Positions 18,050 to 27,803 of a stretch of DNA of 64,000 nt are shown here, piece by piece. The notes beneath the pieces are model-generated. The model searched no databases, had not been told where the DNA came from, and saw nothing but the letters and a program-made list of their open reading frames with translations. The stretch spans positions 62,001-126,000 of the forward strand of contig NZ_BSOW01000028.1 in the NCBI RefSeq assembly GCF_030160715.1, read 5' to 3'. Within the stretch, counting starts at the first letter, position 1, and every line of letters begins with the position of its first letter. Made by a program: the position numbers and the translations under genes. The DNA comes from Bradyrhizobium iriomotense (GTDB lineage: Bacteria; Pseudomonadota; Alphaproteobacteria; Rhizobiales; Xanthobacteraceae).

Positions 18050-19034
18050 TGATTACCGTGCCTTGCGTCGTGAACCGAACTCTGTGCGCGCTACCGTCGA
18101 TGACTTCTTGCCTGAAGACATCGTCAAATTCGGCGGACGGTGCGGTTAGGGTTGCGCCATTATCGAGCTCCATTGATCGATAAGCCATGATGCTGACAAA
18201 ATCAGAGGCCGAGAACAGGAAGCGCTCTTCCGCCAGATGCGGATTTCTGAGTTGTTGCGAAACGGCCTCGCGTGCTGGGGCCGATAGATTAAAGCGATTG
18301 GCAAATTCGTTGATGCTCATCGATATGCGAGGAAGTGTCCTTGCGAGTGTCGCAGCCGCAATGATTTCCTGCTTCACCTCGATATCGGCTGTCTTGATGG
18401 CATCTCGCAGGGTGGTCGCGAGGCGGGACGTGCCCTGTTTCGGGGTCACGCGAAAATCGGAGGCGAGGAAGTCCGCAATCCAATAATCGGCGCTCTCGCC
18501 GGCAGGGTTGGTTTGCTTATCGATCGCTTTGCCATCCCAAAAGCCCGCGCGCAAAGATGCATCTCGATAGAGAACGGCTTTGTAGGACGTCTTGTTCTTC
18601 ATGAACACGCGTTCAAGGAACGCAACGTCGAGACTTCGAGGGTTCTCCTCGACGAGGATCGCGCTATCGGTCGGAAATCGGGACAGCACAATCTTGTGCT
18701 CACGCCCTTCCTTGCCGACGATCAGAAAAAGCAAACCGATGCCAGCCCGCCGATCGGTATGGATCTGCAAGCGCTCGGCGATGGCGCGTCCGTTCGGCAG
18801 TGTTGGATCATCGAGATGGGCGCAAATGAGATCTCGGCATGGGTTCTGTTGCACGCCGCCGGACGATTTGAAGATGATGTCGATGTCGCATTCCTGGTCG
18901 GCGCGGGTGTAAATCCCGTCGAGCAGATCGAACATACTGCCCGTCAGTGGGACCGACGCGCCGTTGACCTGTCGAATGTCTCCCGAACTTTTTCCAGGAT
19001 GAACCAAATAGGTATGAATATATTGTACGGGCAC
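18024..19034 (-). CDS. Hypothetical protein upstream of and overlapping the RelA/SpoT gene
   Basis: No family recognised. GTG at 19034, preceded by a run of six G, was chosen; the frame extends a further 21 codons to a TTG at 19097. The product is about 336 residues, soluble, with an alpha/beta N-terminal half containing RAGIGLLFLIVGKEG and a conserved-looking VEENPRSLDVAFLERVF, followed by a helical C-terminal half. Its stop lies 26 bases inside the next gene, a strong sign of coupled translation with the RelA/SpoT protein. It might be a neutralising partner or sensor for it, which is only positional inference. Confidence 0.65.
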   Translation of the reverse strand: MPVQYIHTYLVHPGKSSGDIRQVNGASVPLTGSMFDLLDGIYTRADQECDIDIIFKSSGGVQQNPCRDLICAHLDDPTLPNGRAIAERLQIHTDRRAGIGLLFLIVGKEGREHKIVLSRFPTDSAILVEENPRSLDVAFLERVFMKNKTSYKAVLYRDASLRAGFWDGKAIDKQTNPAGESADYWIADFLASDFRVTPKQGTSRLATTLRDAIKTADIEVKQEIIAAATLARTLPRISMSINEFANRFNLSAPAREAVSQQLRNPHLAEERFLFSASDFVSIMAYRSMELDNGATLTAPSAEFDDVFRQEVIDGSAHRVRFTTQGTVINDKLKPKA

Positions 19035-19149
19035 CGCTCCCCCCTGATGCGGCTGGCTTTTTTGGAGGATGCTAACCCGCCAGGGTTGTATGAACAAGCC
19101 CGATGGGATCGGCGGATGTTGGCTTTTAGTCGGTCGGCGTCGGCTCGCG

Positions 19150-20727
19150 TCAAACCTTCCATGTGTCGGACCAGCGATCCAGGCTCATGGGCATCTTCAA
19201 GCCCTTCGGCCCGGTCCGATCACGCTTATTCTCTTCATGGTGCATGCCAAGCGCCAGATAGATCAGGGCGGCGCGGGCCATACGATAGAGCTGGATGGTC
19301 TTGGCGTTGAGTTCGCTGCGGCTAACCGAGTAGGCCAGTCGGTCTGTCCAAGGATCGGGCGCTGCGCTCGGTTGTTTGCGTATCAGGATTTCGTGCACCC
19401 TCAGATAGCTATGTTCGAGGTGATTGCGGATCGTGTAGAGCTCCTTAGCGTCGGGCTCCATGGTGTCTTTCAACGCCGGATCGAATAAATCCTTGGCGAG
19501 CCAATAAAGCGCTCGGAACGGCAAGTTCTTGGATTGCAGGAATTCCGGTCGGACGGATCGGGCAGGATCACTCTTCTCGTACCAAATCGTTCTGAAATAA
19601 ACGCGATGAGCCGGAATGCCGAGTTTCGCGTAGTCGTTCAGGAAGAACGCGACCTTATCGAGCACCGAATAGACGATGCGGAAAGCAGCCTTTACCTTTT
19701 CAACTGCAAGCGAATAGCTGGGATAGTCGAGCGTGTTGTAAAGCACGACATCGCGGTCGGAAAAGTGCACTGCGTCGGAATGAAGTCCCTCGAAGAGCAA
19801 CCATCGACCCGAGACGAACTCTTGCTTCATTTGATCGAAGAAGGCGATGAGCGATGGCGGTTCGCCCAGATTACTTGTGAAGCTTGGAAGAGAAAGCAGA
19901 TCGATCGCGGCAATGCTATGCGGGCCGAGATCATTAAGGGGGTTCAGGAACAACCCTTGATGCAATGTCCAGCGTCGGTATTGACGTTCGCTTGCGGAGC
20001 GTCCGATGCGATGTCCTTCCCACTTGATGCTCTTTGCATGGTCGAGATGGATGGCAGGCTCGATGCGCTTTTTGACGCCGGCGAAGAATTTTATCGCACC
20101 CTCGCCCTCGGGACCGACATATCTCGCCTTTGGTGAAAGAGCGGCATGCAGGTCTTCGTGGGCGCGGAAAAGAAACAGCCCTCTGTGCCCATTGTCATAG
20201 AGGCTGGAGGCATATCGTGTGAGGCCAGAGCCTCGATTTCCTCTGGCCATACCGAACTTCGGATCAATCGAGAGCGCGCGCGTCCATACCGCGACAGCTT
20301 CCACGCAACGGCCGAGCGTGTTGAGCTGGTTACCGAGATTGGTAAGTATCTGGCAGCGACGCAACGCGGACAGCTTTTCAAAACCTGGCGCGTGTGCGGC
20401 GCTTCTGAGATGGAATATCTCGTTCTGTAATTCGGGTTGGTTCCACTGCCACGCCGAATCCGGATCGCGGTGCTTCAGCCGTTTTCGGTTGGCCCAAGCG
20501 TTGGCACGAAAATAATCGAGCAAGACCCGCTGCTGCTTCGTGAGCTTCTTCTCCCTCAGCAGATCGCACCATTCGAGCGCAAGCACGGTTGCATCATCGC
20601 GACCGAGATCGCCTGCAAGGTCGATCAGCATCCCAATTCGTTTGAGCGCAGCGCTGCCCGTCTCCGTTGCCTGCGGGGGCCCTTGAGCGATGAGCTTTTG
20701 CAGTATTTGAGTCGGATCGGTGGTCAT
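19150..20727 (-). CDS. LA2681-like TPR-HEPN protein
   Basis: A 525-residue protein that resembles the LA2681 family, in which helical TPR-like repeats precede a HEPN domain. One clear TPR-type unit is ILTNLGNQLNTLGRCVEAVA followed by ALSIDPKFGMA (about 133-170). Near residue 440 the motif RNHLEH fits the RX4-6H catalytic signature of HEPN ribonucleases. HEPN proteins cut RNA in abortive-infection and toxin-antitoxin systems. It lies just upstream of, and on the same strand as, the RelA/SpoT operon and could be its first gene (about 115 bases apart). The catalytic role is inferred from the motif. Confidence 0.78.
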   Translation of the reverse strand: MTTDPTQILQKLIAQGPPQATETGSAALKRIGMLIDLAGDLGRDDATVLALEWCDLLREKKLTKQQRVLLDYFRANAWANRKRLKHRDPDSAWQWNQPELQNEIFHLRSAAHAPGFEKLSALRRCQILTNLGNQLNTLGRCVEAVAVWTRALSIDPKFGMARGNRGSGLTRYASSLYDNGHRGLFLFRAHEDLHAALSPKARYVGPEGEGAIKFFAGVKKRIEPAIHLDHAKSIKWEGHRIGRSASERQYRRWTLHQGLFLNPLNDLGPHSIAAIDLLSLPSFTSNLGEPPSLIAFFDQMKQEFVSGRWLLFEGLHSDAVHFSDRDVVLYNTLDYPSYSLAVEKVKAAFRIVYSVLDKVAFFLNDYAKLGIPAHRVYFRTIWYEKSDPARSVRPEFLQSKNLPFRALYWLAKDLFDPALKDTMEPDAKELYTIRNHLEHSYLRVHEILIRKQPSAAPDPWTDRLAYSVSRSELNAKTIQLYRMARAALIYLALGMHHEENKRDRTGPKGLKMPMSLDRWSDTWKV

Positions 20728-20832
20728 GAACGCGAGAGTAGAGAGATTTTCGGTAGTTTTGTCTTGGATTGTGCAGGAAATCCACCGCCCAAAAAGCCCC
20801 CGAACTCACCGGATATCGTCGCTAATGCACCC

Positions 20833-21039
20833 TCACCCGATGCTGTGCGGCTTGTTCAGAAAGAATTCGCGGTTGCCGAGCGCGGCCTCAGCATACTGAT
20901 CGATCGCGACCTGGATCGCCTCGATGTGCATTCGGCACCATCCCTCATGGCAGGAAAGCTTGCGGGCGTGGTTGAGCGCCACCAGAAATTCCGGCGGGTT
21001 TTGCATATCGGAGAAGTAGACCGCGCGCGTTGTGCTCAT
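20833..21039 (-). CDS. Small hypothetical protein (68 aa)
   Basis: A 68-residue frame whose ATG overlaps the stop of the preceding gene as ATGA, so the two are coupled. It reads as a helical soluble protein with two Cys (CHEGWC). No family is recognised. Confidence 0.55.
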   Translation of the reverse strand: MSTTRAVYFSDMQNPPEFLVALNHARKLSCHEGWCRMHIEAIQVAIDQYAEAALGNREFFLNKPHSIG

Positions 21040-21335
21040 GCCAGCGCCGCCTCCGCCGGCGGCACAAGCCGGCGCTTCGCAACAGGAGCGCGCGACGGCG
21101 TCGGCGGTCGGCGGGGAATGAACAGGTGGTGCACAAGGATCGGCTCATTGTCGCCAAGCATGCTTCGCTCCTGGACCAGCCCGCTCATCACCGTGCGCAT
21201 CTTGAGGATTTCCTGCGCCACGAAGGTGCACTCCTCGTCCCGGTTGATCTGCGCGTGCATGATGGCCTCGGCCTCCTTCATGCTGACGCGCAAGGCTCTG
21301 ATAACGCGCCGGATTTCATTGATGCGATTGTCCAT
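21036..21335 (-). CDS. Small hypothetical protein (99 aa)
   Basis: A 99-residue protein with a helical first half (MDNRINEIRRVIRALRVSMK) and a basic, proline-rich tail. GCAAGGAGACAGGCC before the ATG is a strong ribosome binding site and settles this start inside a longer open frame. It is followed directly by the 68-residue gene. Function unknown; the composition suggests a DNA-associated accessory protein. Confidence 0.6.
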   Translation of the reverse strand: MDNRINEIRRVIRALRVSMKEAEAIMHAQINRDEECTFVAQEILKMRTVMSGLVQERSMLGDNEPILVHHLFIPRRPPTPSRAPVAKRRLVPPAEAALA

Positions 21336-21409
21336 GGCCTGTCTCCTTGCTGGACGGACAGCATAAGAACAAAACATGAACAAGAAGTCAATGCCGCGAG
21401 AGACGGAGT

Positions 21410-21940
21410 CTATGCCGATTTCAGGAGGAAACGATCCTGAAGCTGTGCCCGCCGCCAGAGATGAACAAACCGCACGCCGATCTTGTCCAGCCTGTCCCGT
21501 TCCCCGAACGGAACGCCCTCGAGCCTCGGCTGGCGGATTTCGATGAGCGCTTCGATGATCTCGTGCATCAGCCGGTGATGCGTCGGGCAAAGCCAGCACG
21601 ATTCCTGAATCGGCTGCGTCTCCCCCGCATCGAACTGAAGCGCCAGCGGATAGATGTGATGGGCCTCCGTAATGCATTCGTACTGACCGCAGACCGCGCA
21701 CGGACACCGGGGGCCCGGATCAAAAGCAAGCCGGGCCGCTGCGACCCACACGCGCCGTCGCGCGACGCGGCTCTTGTAAGCCTGCCTCGCGTCCGCCCAC
21801 GCCTTCGCGGCCATATGGGCACGCTGGCTCGGCGTCAGCGCTTGCGTCATTCGCGCGCGGTAGTCATCGAAGCTCTCGCCATCGCGGACCGGCAGGATCT
21901 CGCGTGCGTGACGCTTCATGAGCTCGAACCACGTGTCCAT
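21410..21940 (-). CDS. HNH endonuclease-like protein
   Basis: A 176-residue protein with an HNH-type zinc-finger nuclease core at the C-terminal half: CAVC (about 82-85), EAHHIYPL (about 92-99) and CPTHHRLMHEI (about 116-126). The paired Cys residues would hold a structural zinc and the His residues the catalytic metal. The N-terminal half is helical and very Arg/Ala-rich. It could start at the ATG used here or at a GTG two codons earlier. It is first in a run with the two small genes downstream. Similar proteins act as phage or island nucleases. Confidence 0.75.
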   Translation of the reverse strand: MDTWFELMKRHAREILPVRDGESFDDYRARMTQALTPSQRAHMAAKAWADARQAYKSRVARRRVWVAAARLAFDPGPRCPCAVCGQYECITEAHHIYPLALQFDAGETQPIQESCWLCPTHHRLMHEIIEALIEIRQPRLEGVPFGERDRLDKIGVRFVHLWRRAQLQDRFLLKSA

Positions 21941-22063
21941 TCCCACTCGCCTGTTTGCTGAGTTGTTGGGGCAGGAAGGATAGCTGCCGGGATACGAGGC
22001 CAGAAGTCCGTGTTCAATTTGTCCACCGCGACCACGGCAACAAACGGCATATTGGAAAGCGAC

Positions 22064-24943
22064 CTAGCGCGTGTAATCCGGCAGGCTGGCGTTGGGTTGG
22101 ACGGATTGGAAATAAACCACCCGGTTGACCCAGCCATCGAGGAAGTAGGCGCCGCCGCCAACACCACAGCCTACGCAAAGCTGTGTCATGGCGGGAATAC
22201 TGATGCCAGAGCCCGATGTATAGGCTGTCCCGCTGAAAGCAGAATAAACATTCGATGAATAGGCGATACCGCCCTTGATCAAACTGTTCGCAACTGTGCT
22301 TAAAGGGTTTTGAGCATAAACCACCGCCCCAGCATTCAGTATGGCTGCTTTATCAACAGCATTCGTCGCCGTGAGTGTCACAATATTATTGTTACTTCCG
22401 TCATCGATTTCAGCAAACCGGTGCGCGTTGGTGCTATCCACATAAGGTATCGTTCCGCTCGCCAACAATGTTCCCTGTCCTGCCGTGTACCAGACACCGC
22501 TGGCACCGGCGGCCGTGGTGCCGATGGTCATGGCGTCCGGATTACGTGTGACTGTGCTGCCGACGGTCGGGATGTAGGAGGTTGGAAAGGAGCCGACTTC
22601 TAACTGAACGCCCCAAACAAGAACGGTTGAGCTGCTCCCGCCATTGTTGAACGTGAGCTCAAAACGCGCACCCCCGCCGCAGCCGCTCCCCGTTGTGGTC
22701 CCTGTCGAAGAGACACGCGTCCATGCCGTCGTCGATAAGGTCACCGCACTGTCCGTGCTTACAACAGTGTCCGTCTGACAATTCTTTATATGCGGAGTTA
22801 CAGTGGTAACGTTGCTCCCCGCTATACCTCTTACATAGGCAGAGCCTGTAAATGTATTGTTGCTATAAGGCCCAGGCTCCATCCAGAGACGCCCGCCTGC
22901 CGCGGTGTCGAGCGTGAATTGTTGGGCATAAGAGGAATCTGGGGCTGTAGTGGCACTCACAACTGCGTCTTGATAAGGCCAATTGCTATTTGCGCCGCTT
23001 GTTGAAACGTAATTTGTCCGGCTTTCCTCGATGAGCACTCCAAATGGCTGATATGGGCTGGAGGGGCTGTGATCCAGTCTCGCAGTATTGGAGGGCGCGT
23101 TCTTCATAACGCCCGAGCTATTGAAATACGTTCCGCCATTCGGCACTGAATAGATATCAGCAGATCGTGAGGCTGAGCTTCCAGAAGCGGGAATGTACGA
23201 GGTCGGGGTCGAGCCGATTTCATTCTGCGGACCCCAAATATAAAGGCCGCTTCCGGTGGTCCCAGCGTAGGAATCGTCCTTATTAGTGTTGTAGTTATAA
23301 TGGACACTGAAGCTCGTATAGGCGTTAGTGGCTCCTGCCGGTACGGTGTCCACGACCCACAGATACCACCAGCCGTTTGAGATTTGCTGCATGCCGTATT
23401 GAGAGAGGGCCGCGCAGCTAATGTTCGTAACCGGCGTCGCTACAAGTGCGGCCCCGGTTCCCAGGTTGAAGTTTATGCCGCGATAGCAGTAGTTGCTGCC
23501 GGAAATGGCAGGATAGTCGAATGACAGTTCGACGATGTTGCGCTCGGCGGATTTAACGTAGGCCGAGAACGTGTAAGTGCTCCCCGCCGTCAGGGTAATA
23601 TAGCTTTGACTCAAGACATGTATGTCGGTCGCGCTCGTTTCCATCAGCTTTTGCGTCGATGTCGTACCGTCAGGCGCTGTTGTGGTTATGGCGCTGATGG
23701 ACGCGCTTCGCGGCGTGGCATGAGTAAGGTCCGTCGAGTACGTCAGGTAATTAGTCGCCGCTGGTTCGATGAGCGTTCCGGCATTGACCCATGAACTGCC
23801 GTTGTAGGTGTAGTTGGTCCGCGCGACGCTGGTGGTCGTGGTTTGCATGACGCCGGAGCTGTTGAAATACGTTCCGTCGAATGGCGACGTATAAACGTCC
23901 GCCGAACGCGCGGCGGTGCTCCCTGATGTGGGAATGTAGGATGTCGGGAACGTGGCTGCTTCAACCTGGTCGCCCCAGAAGGCGTTTTCAGTGGCAACGC
24001 TCGCAACATTGTAATTTATGAGGTTGAAGTGATTCGTGCACGACGTGTCCGTGGCCGCATTGACGATGACCCTGAACCAGCCATTTGCCATCGTGACAAC
24101 AGAAGATGAGAGCACGCCCGAAGAAGTGAGGAGGACAGCGCCGGTTTGGGAGTTGACCTCGACATAAGCCGGCAAGCCGGTACTTCCATTAGCGAATGAA
24201 GTATTGTCCGACCAGACGCGAACCCTTGCTGTCCCGCTGACATATTTGACAAAGGCAGACATTGAATAGGCGGTACTCGCACTACAACTAATTCCCAGAT
24301 ATGCACCCGCAGATCCGCTACTGGAAACCGAATAGGCCGTTGAGCCGTCCGGCGCGGTCGTCGCGTGATTCAGCGTGAAAGTGCCATTTGCCGTCCAATG
24401 CGAAAGATCGCTTGAATAGGTTGCGAGGTTCGTCGCCGCCGGTTCGATGAGCGTTCCGCCGAGCACCCACGAACTACCGTTATAGATGTAGTTGCTGCGC
24501 GCGACGTTGCTCGATGCCGTTTGCAGCGTGCCGGTGTTATCGAAATAGGTCCCGGTCGAGGCGCGGCTGACGAAGGCTTGCGAGCCGCTGAGGTAAAACG
24601 GTGCGCCCGTCGCGGTGTAGGTGGTTGTTATCGGCGCGCGGCTAACGAAGGCCTGGCCCTGGCTGCTGTCGAGATAAAACGGCGCGCTGGTCGAGGTAAT
24701 GTTGTGCGTACCCGAACGCGTGAAGGTCGCACCCGCTCCGCTGATGAAATTGGCAACCCCGCTGTAGGTCGTGCCGTTCAGCCAATATCGGTCGTTGTAG
24801 AAATCGAGATCGAGGGTCGATCCGTTGCGGTACCAGTTGCCCTGCGGGATCAAATCGTCCGGCACCTGGGCACAGCACACACGCGCCCACGTCGCCAACA
24901 GCACCAGGAGCGCGAGCGCCCTTAGGAGACGCTGCCCATTCAT
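22064..24943 (-). CDS. Exported repeat protein with phage spike/LamG-like modules
   Basis: A 959-residue protein with an N-terminal signal peptide (LLRALALLVLLATWARVCCA). The body is Thr/Ser/Tyr/Asn-rich and carries at least three repeated modules, each ending in TSYIP(T/A).GS..(A/T)R..D and followed by GTYF(N/D).(S/T)G, a tract ..R.(N/D) and GTLIEPAATN or a variant. I know such modules from phage head-spike and tail proteins and from LamG-like adhesins. The signal peptide argues against assembly in a virion and for a secreted or surface protein. Its ATG overlaps the previous stop by one base (TAATG), so it is the last gene of a three-gene operon. Confidence 0.72.
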   Translation of the reverse strand: MNGQRLLRALALLVLLATWARVCCAQVPDDLIPQGNWYRNGSTLDLDFYNDRYWLNGTTYSGVANFISGAGATFTRSGTHNITSTSAPFYLDSSQGQAFVSRAPITTTYTATGAPFYLSGSQAFVSRASTGTYFDNTGTLQTASSNVARSNYIYNGSSWVLGGTLIEPAATNLATYSSDLSHWTANGTFTLNHATTAPDGSTAYSVSSSGSAGAYLGISCSASTAYSMSAFVKYVSGTARVRVWSDNTSFANGSTGLPAYVEVNSQTGAVLLTSSGVLSSSVVTMANGWFRVIVNAATDTSCTNHFNLINYNVASVATENAFWGDQVEAATFPTSYIPTSGSTAARSADVYTSPFDGTYFNSSGVMQTTTTSVARTNYTYNGSSWVNAGTLIEPAATNYLTYSTDLTHATPRSASISAITTTAPDGTTSTQKLMETSATDIHVLSQSYITLTAGSTYTFSAYVKSAERNIVELSFDYPAISGSNYCYRGINFNLGTGAALVATPVTNISCAALSQYGMQQISNGWWYLWVVDTVPAGATNAYTSFSVHYNYNTNKDDSYAGTTGSGLYIWGPQNEIGSTPTSYIPASGSSASRSADIYSVPNGGTYFNSSGVMKNAPSNTARLDHSPSSPYQPFGVLIEESRTNYVSTSGANSNWPYQDAVVSATTAPDSSYAQQFTLDTAAGGRLWMEPGPYSNNTFTGSAYVRGIAGSNVTTVTPHIKNCQTDTVVSTDSAVTLSTTAWTRVSSTGTTTGSGCGGGARFELTFNNGGSSSTVLVWGVQLEVGSFPTSYIPTVGSTVTRNPDAMTIGTTAAGASGVWYTAGQGTLLASGTIPYVDSTNAHRFAEIDDGSNNNIVTLTATNAVDKAAILNAGAVVYAQNPLSTVANSLIKGGIAYSSNVYSAFSGTAYTSGSGISIPAMTQLCVGCGVGGGAYFLDGWVNRVVYFQSVQPNASLPDYTR

Positions 24944-27483
24944 TAATACCCCGGCATCCAGGTCACGAACACGTTCGTGCCCCGGCGGGTGAAGTGATAG
25001 ATCGTCATGGTGCTGGCGGTCGTCGCGCCATGATTGGACGGCATCTTGAACGTCAGCGTCGGCGAATCCGTGTTGCTGAATGAGCAGGTGCCTGAGGTCG
25101 TGCCCTCGACCGTTAGCGTATAGCTGCCACCATCCTGCATACCGCTGAAGCTGAACGCGCCGCAGCTTTGCGAGGTGCCTTGAACATTACCCGAAGCCCA
25201 ATTGATGGTCGTCGAGCTAGAGCTGACGGCGCGGCTATATAGCGATCCGTTCACGTCCAACGTAGCGAGCGGCACGGTCGTCCCCATGCCGACATTGCCA
25301 CTGACGATCATACCATCTGTAGGCGCTGAATTGGAAACGTAGCCGCTGCCGACAGACATATTCCCGTTTACGGTAAGCTTGCTTCCGATGGTTGTCGTCG
25401 CAATGCCGACATTGTTTCCACCGTTGATGACGACAGCATTCGACCCAGCTCCTGCCGCAAGAGTAAGCACGCCGCTTCCTGGAGCCTGAATGTAGAAATT
25501 CGTACTCCCATTTAGATTGTACAACTGCCCATAAGTCGTACCACCGCGCTTGATGCTGATCGTGCTGTTGGCGCTACCCGCATTGTCCAAGGTCAGGTTG
25601 CCGTAGTCGGTCAGTGTATCGGTCGGGTTATTCGTCCCAATCCCCACATTCCCCTGCACGATGAGGCCGTTGGTGGGCGCGGTATATGTGCCCGCGTAGC
25701 CCGAGCCGATTGCGACACCACCGCCGTTGGCACCGTAAACATCCAGCTTGTTGGTCGGTGAAGCAGTGCCAATCCCAACGTAGTTGCTGTTGGTATTCGT
25801 AATGGTGACGCCGCCGCCTGCCGTGATAGTGCTGGTTGTCGCCAGATAAAGAGGTTGGCTGTTATCGGCTCGAATATAAGAAGCCGCGACCGCTGATCCG
25901 TTCGCCAGAAAACCGGCACGTACAGAATTGGTGCCATCCCCAAATCTTGCAACATCATGGCTGCCGGCACTCGTACTTGCCGCTATCACGGCATCAAGAG
26001 AGAAAACGGGCACCGTCGTGCCGATGCCGACATTTCCGCTGCTCCCGACGATATAGACGCGGCTCGCTGAATTCGTAGCGTCATAGACATCGAAGTCGCC
26101 AGAAGCTTCGTTTATCACTTTCCATGAATGCGCAGTGTTGATGAGGCCGATGATAGTCTGAGCCGCAGATCCACCCTCAAGCTTCAAATAAGGGGCAGAC
26201 GCCGAATAGATGTGGAGGTTCTGGCTGGGACTCGCCGTCCCGATGCCGACGCTGCCAGTTGTCCCTATGACCATGGCTTGGCCGCTTCCGGCGACGCTGT
26301 TGTTGACGTTGAACTCCAGACCCTTTGTGCTGCCCCCCTGAATGAACGCGTTGCTGGTGTTGGAGTCGTAGCCGACCATCGCGCGGCCCGCTACCGACCC
26401 ACTTCCACTCGCAAATCCCACATACTGAAGCGAATTCGAAGCGTTGTCGCCGAACAAGGCCACTTCGCTTGTGCCGCTGACGTGCAGCGAATAGAGTGGG
26501 TTCTGCGTGCCAATCCCCACATTTCCCTGCACGATGAGGCCGTTAGAGGGAGCAGTGTTGGTGCCGATAGAAGCGACATAGCTGCTGCCGATAGCGACGC
26601 CACCAACATCGTTGATCTGCATCGCGGTGGTTGATGTTCCCGACTCCATGATGGTGAGATTCAGATAGCCATTTTCTGCGCCGGCCACTTTTGATGTGGC
26701 TCCCGCAGAGTAGCTTGCGAACACGGTTTGATTGCCGCCGCCGTTATTTGCAGAAAAATTAATGCCCGCGATGGTGCCGCTTGTAACATTGTTAAACAAA
26801 CGTGCGTTGCCGCCGACGGTCAGGATATCGGTCGGTGGCAGGTAGTTTGTGTTGATCTGAAAGCCGCCATTGATACCGCTAAAACTGCCACGTATGACGG
26901 GGGCATAGTCGGCCGTGCCGGACGAGCCCTGGCTGGGTGTGTAAAAGTAGACGCCTCCGCCCGAAGCGACACTTCCCGTATGGGTGCCGCCCACGAGGTA
27001 CAGATTACCACCTGCGGCATTGGTCGCACCGGCCTGCGCGCCACCCGCCCTGATCGTGAGATCAGCGCCCGTCGTACCGATAAAGGCACGCTCCGGCTGT
27101 ATGGTACGGCTCGCTTCGCCATTAAAGCCAATCGTGCTTGATGGCGAGCTAGTGCCGATGCCGAGCTTGATATTCGTATCATCCCAATACAGGTTGCTGC
27201 TGGCGCCGAGCGCGCCGGAATTATTCCATTGCACCTGACCGGTTGAACCGGCCGCTGCGGCGGTTTGAGAAACAACGCTCCAGACGTTCGACGAGCATTT
27301 CAGAATTTGGCCGTTGGCGTCGGGCCAGCCGTATTGGATGCTCGAGCCGCTGCAAGACTGGCCTGATGTGCCCACGGAGAAACCCGGCGGCGTCGCGAGC
27401 TGAGCCAACGCGGACGACGGGCCGAACGCGGCCAAAAGAACAATGAAGGCTCCGAGCGCATGCCGCGCCTTACTCGGCTTCAT
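24943..27483 (-). CDS. Exported tail-fibre-like protein with repeated (V/L)GIGT..P motifs
   Basis: An 846-residue protein with a signal peptide (residues 1-27, ending SSALA). It contains eight copies of a motif like VGIGTASPTNKLDVYG, the signature of triple-stranded beta fibres such as phage tail fibres, spaced about 50-130 residues apart. The last 80 residues form a distinct C-terminal domain rich in Ser and Thr. No Peptidase_S74 chaperone domain is seen at the end. Overlaps with both neighbours (ATGA and TAATG) place it as the middle gene of the operon. Likely surface fibre or adhesin; the attachment target is unknown. Confidence 0.75.
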   Translation of the reverse strand: MKPSKARHALGAFIVLLAAFGPSSALAQLATPPGFSVGTSGQSCSGSSIQYGWPDANGQILKCSSNVWSVVSQTAAAAGSTGQVQWNNSGALGASSNLYWDDTNIKLGIGTSSPSSTIGFNGEASRTIQPERAFIGTTGADLTIRAGGAQAGATNAAGGNLYLVGGTHTGSVASGGGVYFYTPSQGSSGTADYAPVIRGSFSGINGGFQINTNYLPPTDILTVGGNARLFNNVTSGTIAGINFSANNGGGNQTVFASYSAGATSKVAGAENGYLNLTIMESGTSTTAMQINDVGGVAIGSSYVASIGTNTAPSNGLIVQGNVGIGTQNPLYSLHVSGTSEVALFGDNASNSLQYVGFASGSGSVAGRAMVGYDSNTSNAFIQGGSTKGLEFNVNNSVAGSGQAMVIGTTGSVGIGTASPSQNLHIYSASAPYLKLEGGSAAQTIIGLINTAHSWKVINEASGDFDVYDATNSASRVYIVGSSGNVGIGTTVPVFSLDAVIAASTSAGSHDVARFGDGTNSVRAGFLANGSAVAASYIRADNSQPLYLATTSTITAGGGVTITNTNSNYVGIGTASPTNKLDVYGANGGGVAIGSGYAGTYTAPTNGLIVQGNVGIGTNNPTDTLTDYGNLTLDNAGSANSTISIKRGGTTYGQLYNLNGSTNFYIQAPGSGVLTLAAGAGSNAVVINGGNNVGIATTTIGSKLTVNGNMSVGSGYVSNSAPTDGMIVSGNVGMGTTVPLATLDVNGSLYSRAVSSSSTTINWASGNVQGTSQSCGAFSFSGMQDGGSYTLTVEGTTSGTCSFSNTDSPTLTFKMPSNHGATTASTMTIYHFTRRGTNVFVTWMPGY

Positions 27484-27803
27484 TCAGCCTTATCGAGGCT
27501 GACATTTCGCCAGCCCGTTCCGTCACAGAGTTGCAGATGCTTGGCCGCGTAGCGCAGAGCGCCTTCGTTCTTGCCTGAGCAGCCAACGCCGGAAGCGCCG
27601 AGTTTGAGCTCGCCCTGATAAACATCGAGATTGGCGTTCGGAGAAGCCGTGCCGATACCGACGCAGCAATGATTAGCGCCTGAGAACACCATGCCGCCGA
27701 CTGGATTGGTCTTGGACGGATCGGCCTTCGGCTGATCGGCTGCCGCTGCATGATGTGCGAGCAGGGCCAGGACAAACGCGAGGACGCAAACGCAACGCTT
27801 CAC
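27480..27803 (-). CDS. Small exported protein with one VGIGT motif
   Basis: A 107-residue protein starting at a GTG preceded by AAGGGAGTTTTT. It has a signal peptide (VLAFVLALLAHHAAA), one CVGIGTASPNANLDVYQG motif like those in the downstream fibre protein, and a small C-terminal domain with four Cys in total. Its stop overlaps the next start (ATGA). It may be a cap or base subunit for the long fibre encoded next, which is inference from shared motif and coupling. Confidence 0.7.
   Translation of the reverse strand: MKRCVCVLAFVLALLAHHAAAADQPKADPSKTNPVGGMVFSGANHCCVGIGTASPNANLDVYQGELKLGASGVGCSGKNEGALRYAAKHLQLCDGTGWRNVSLDKAE

Noticed and set aside
22064-27803. Prophage tail operon
   Set aside because: All three proteins have Sec signal peptides and no phage structural gene is adjacent.
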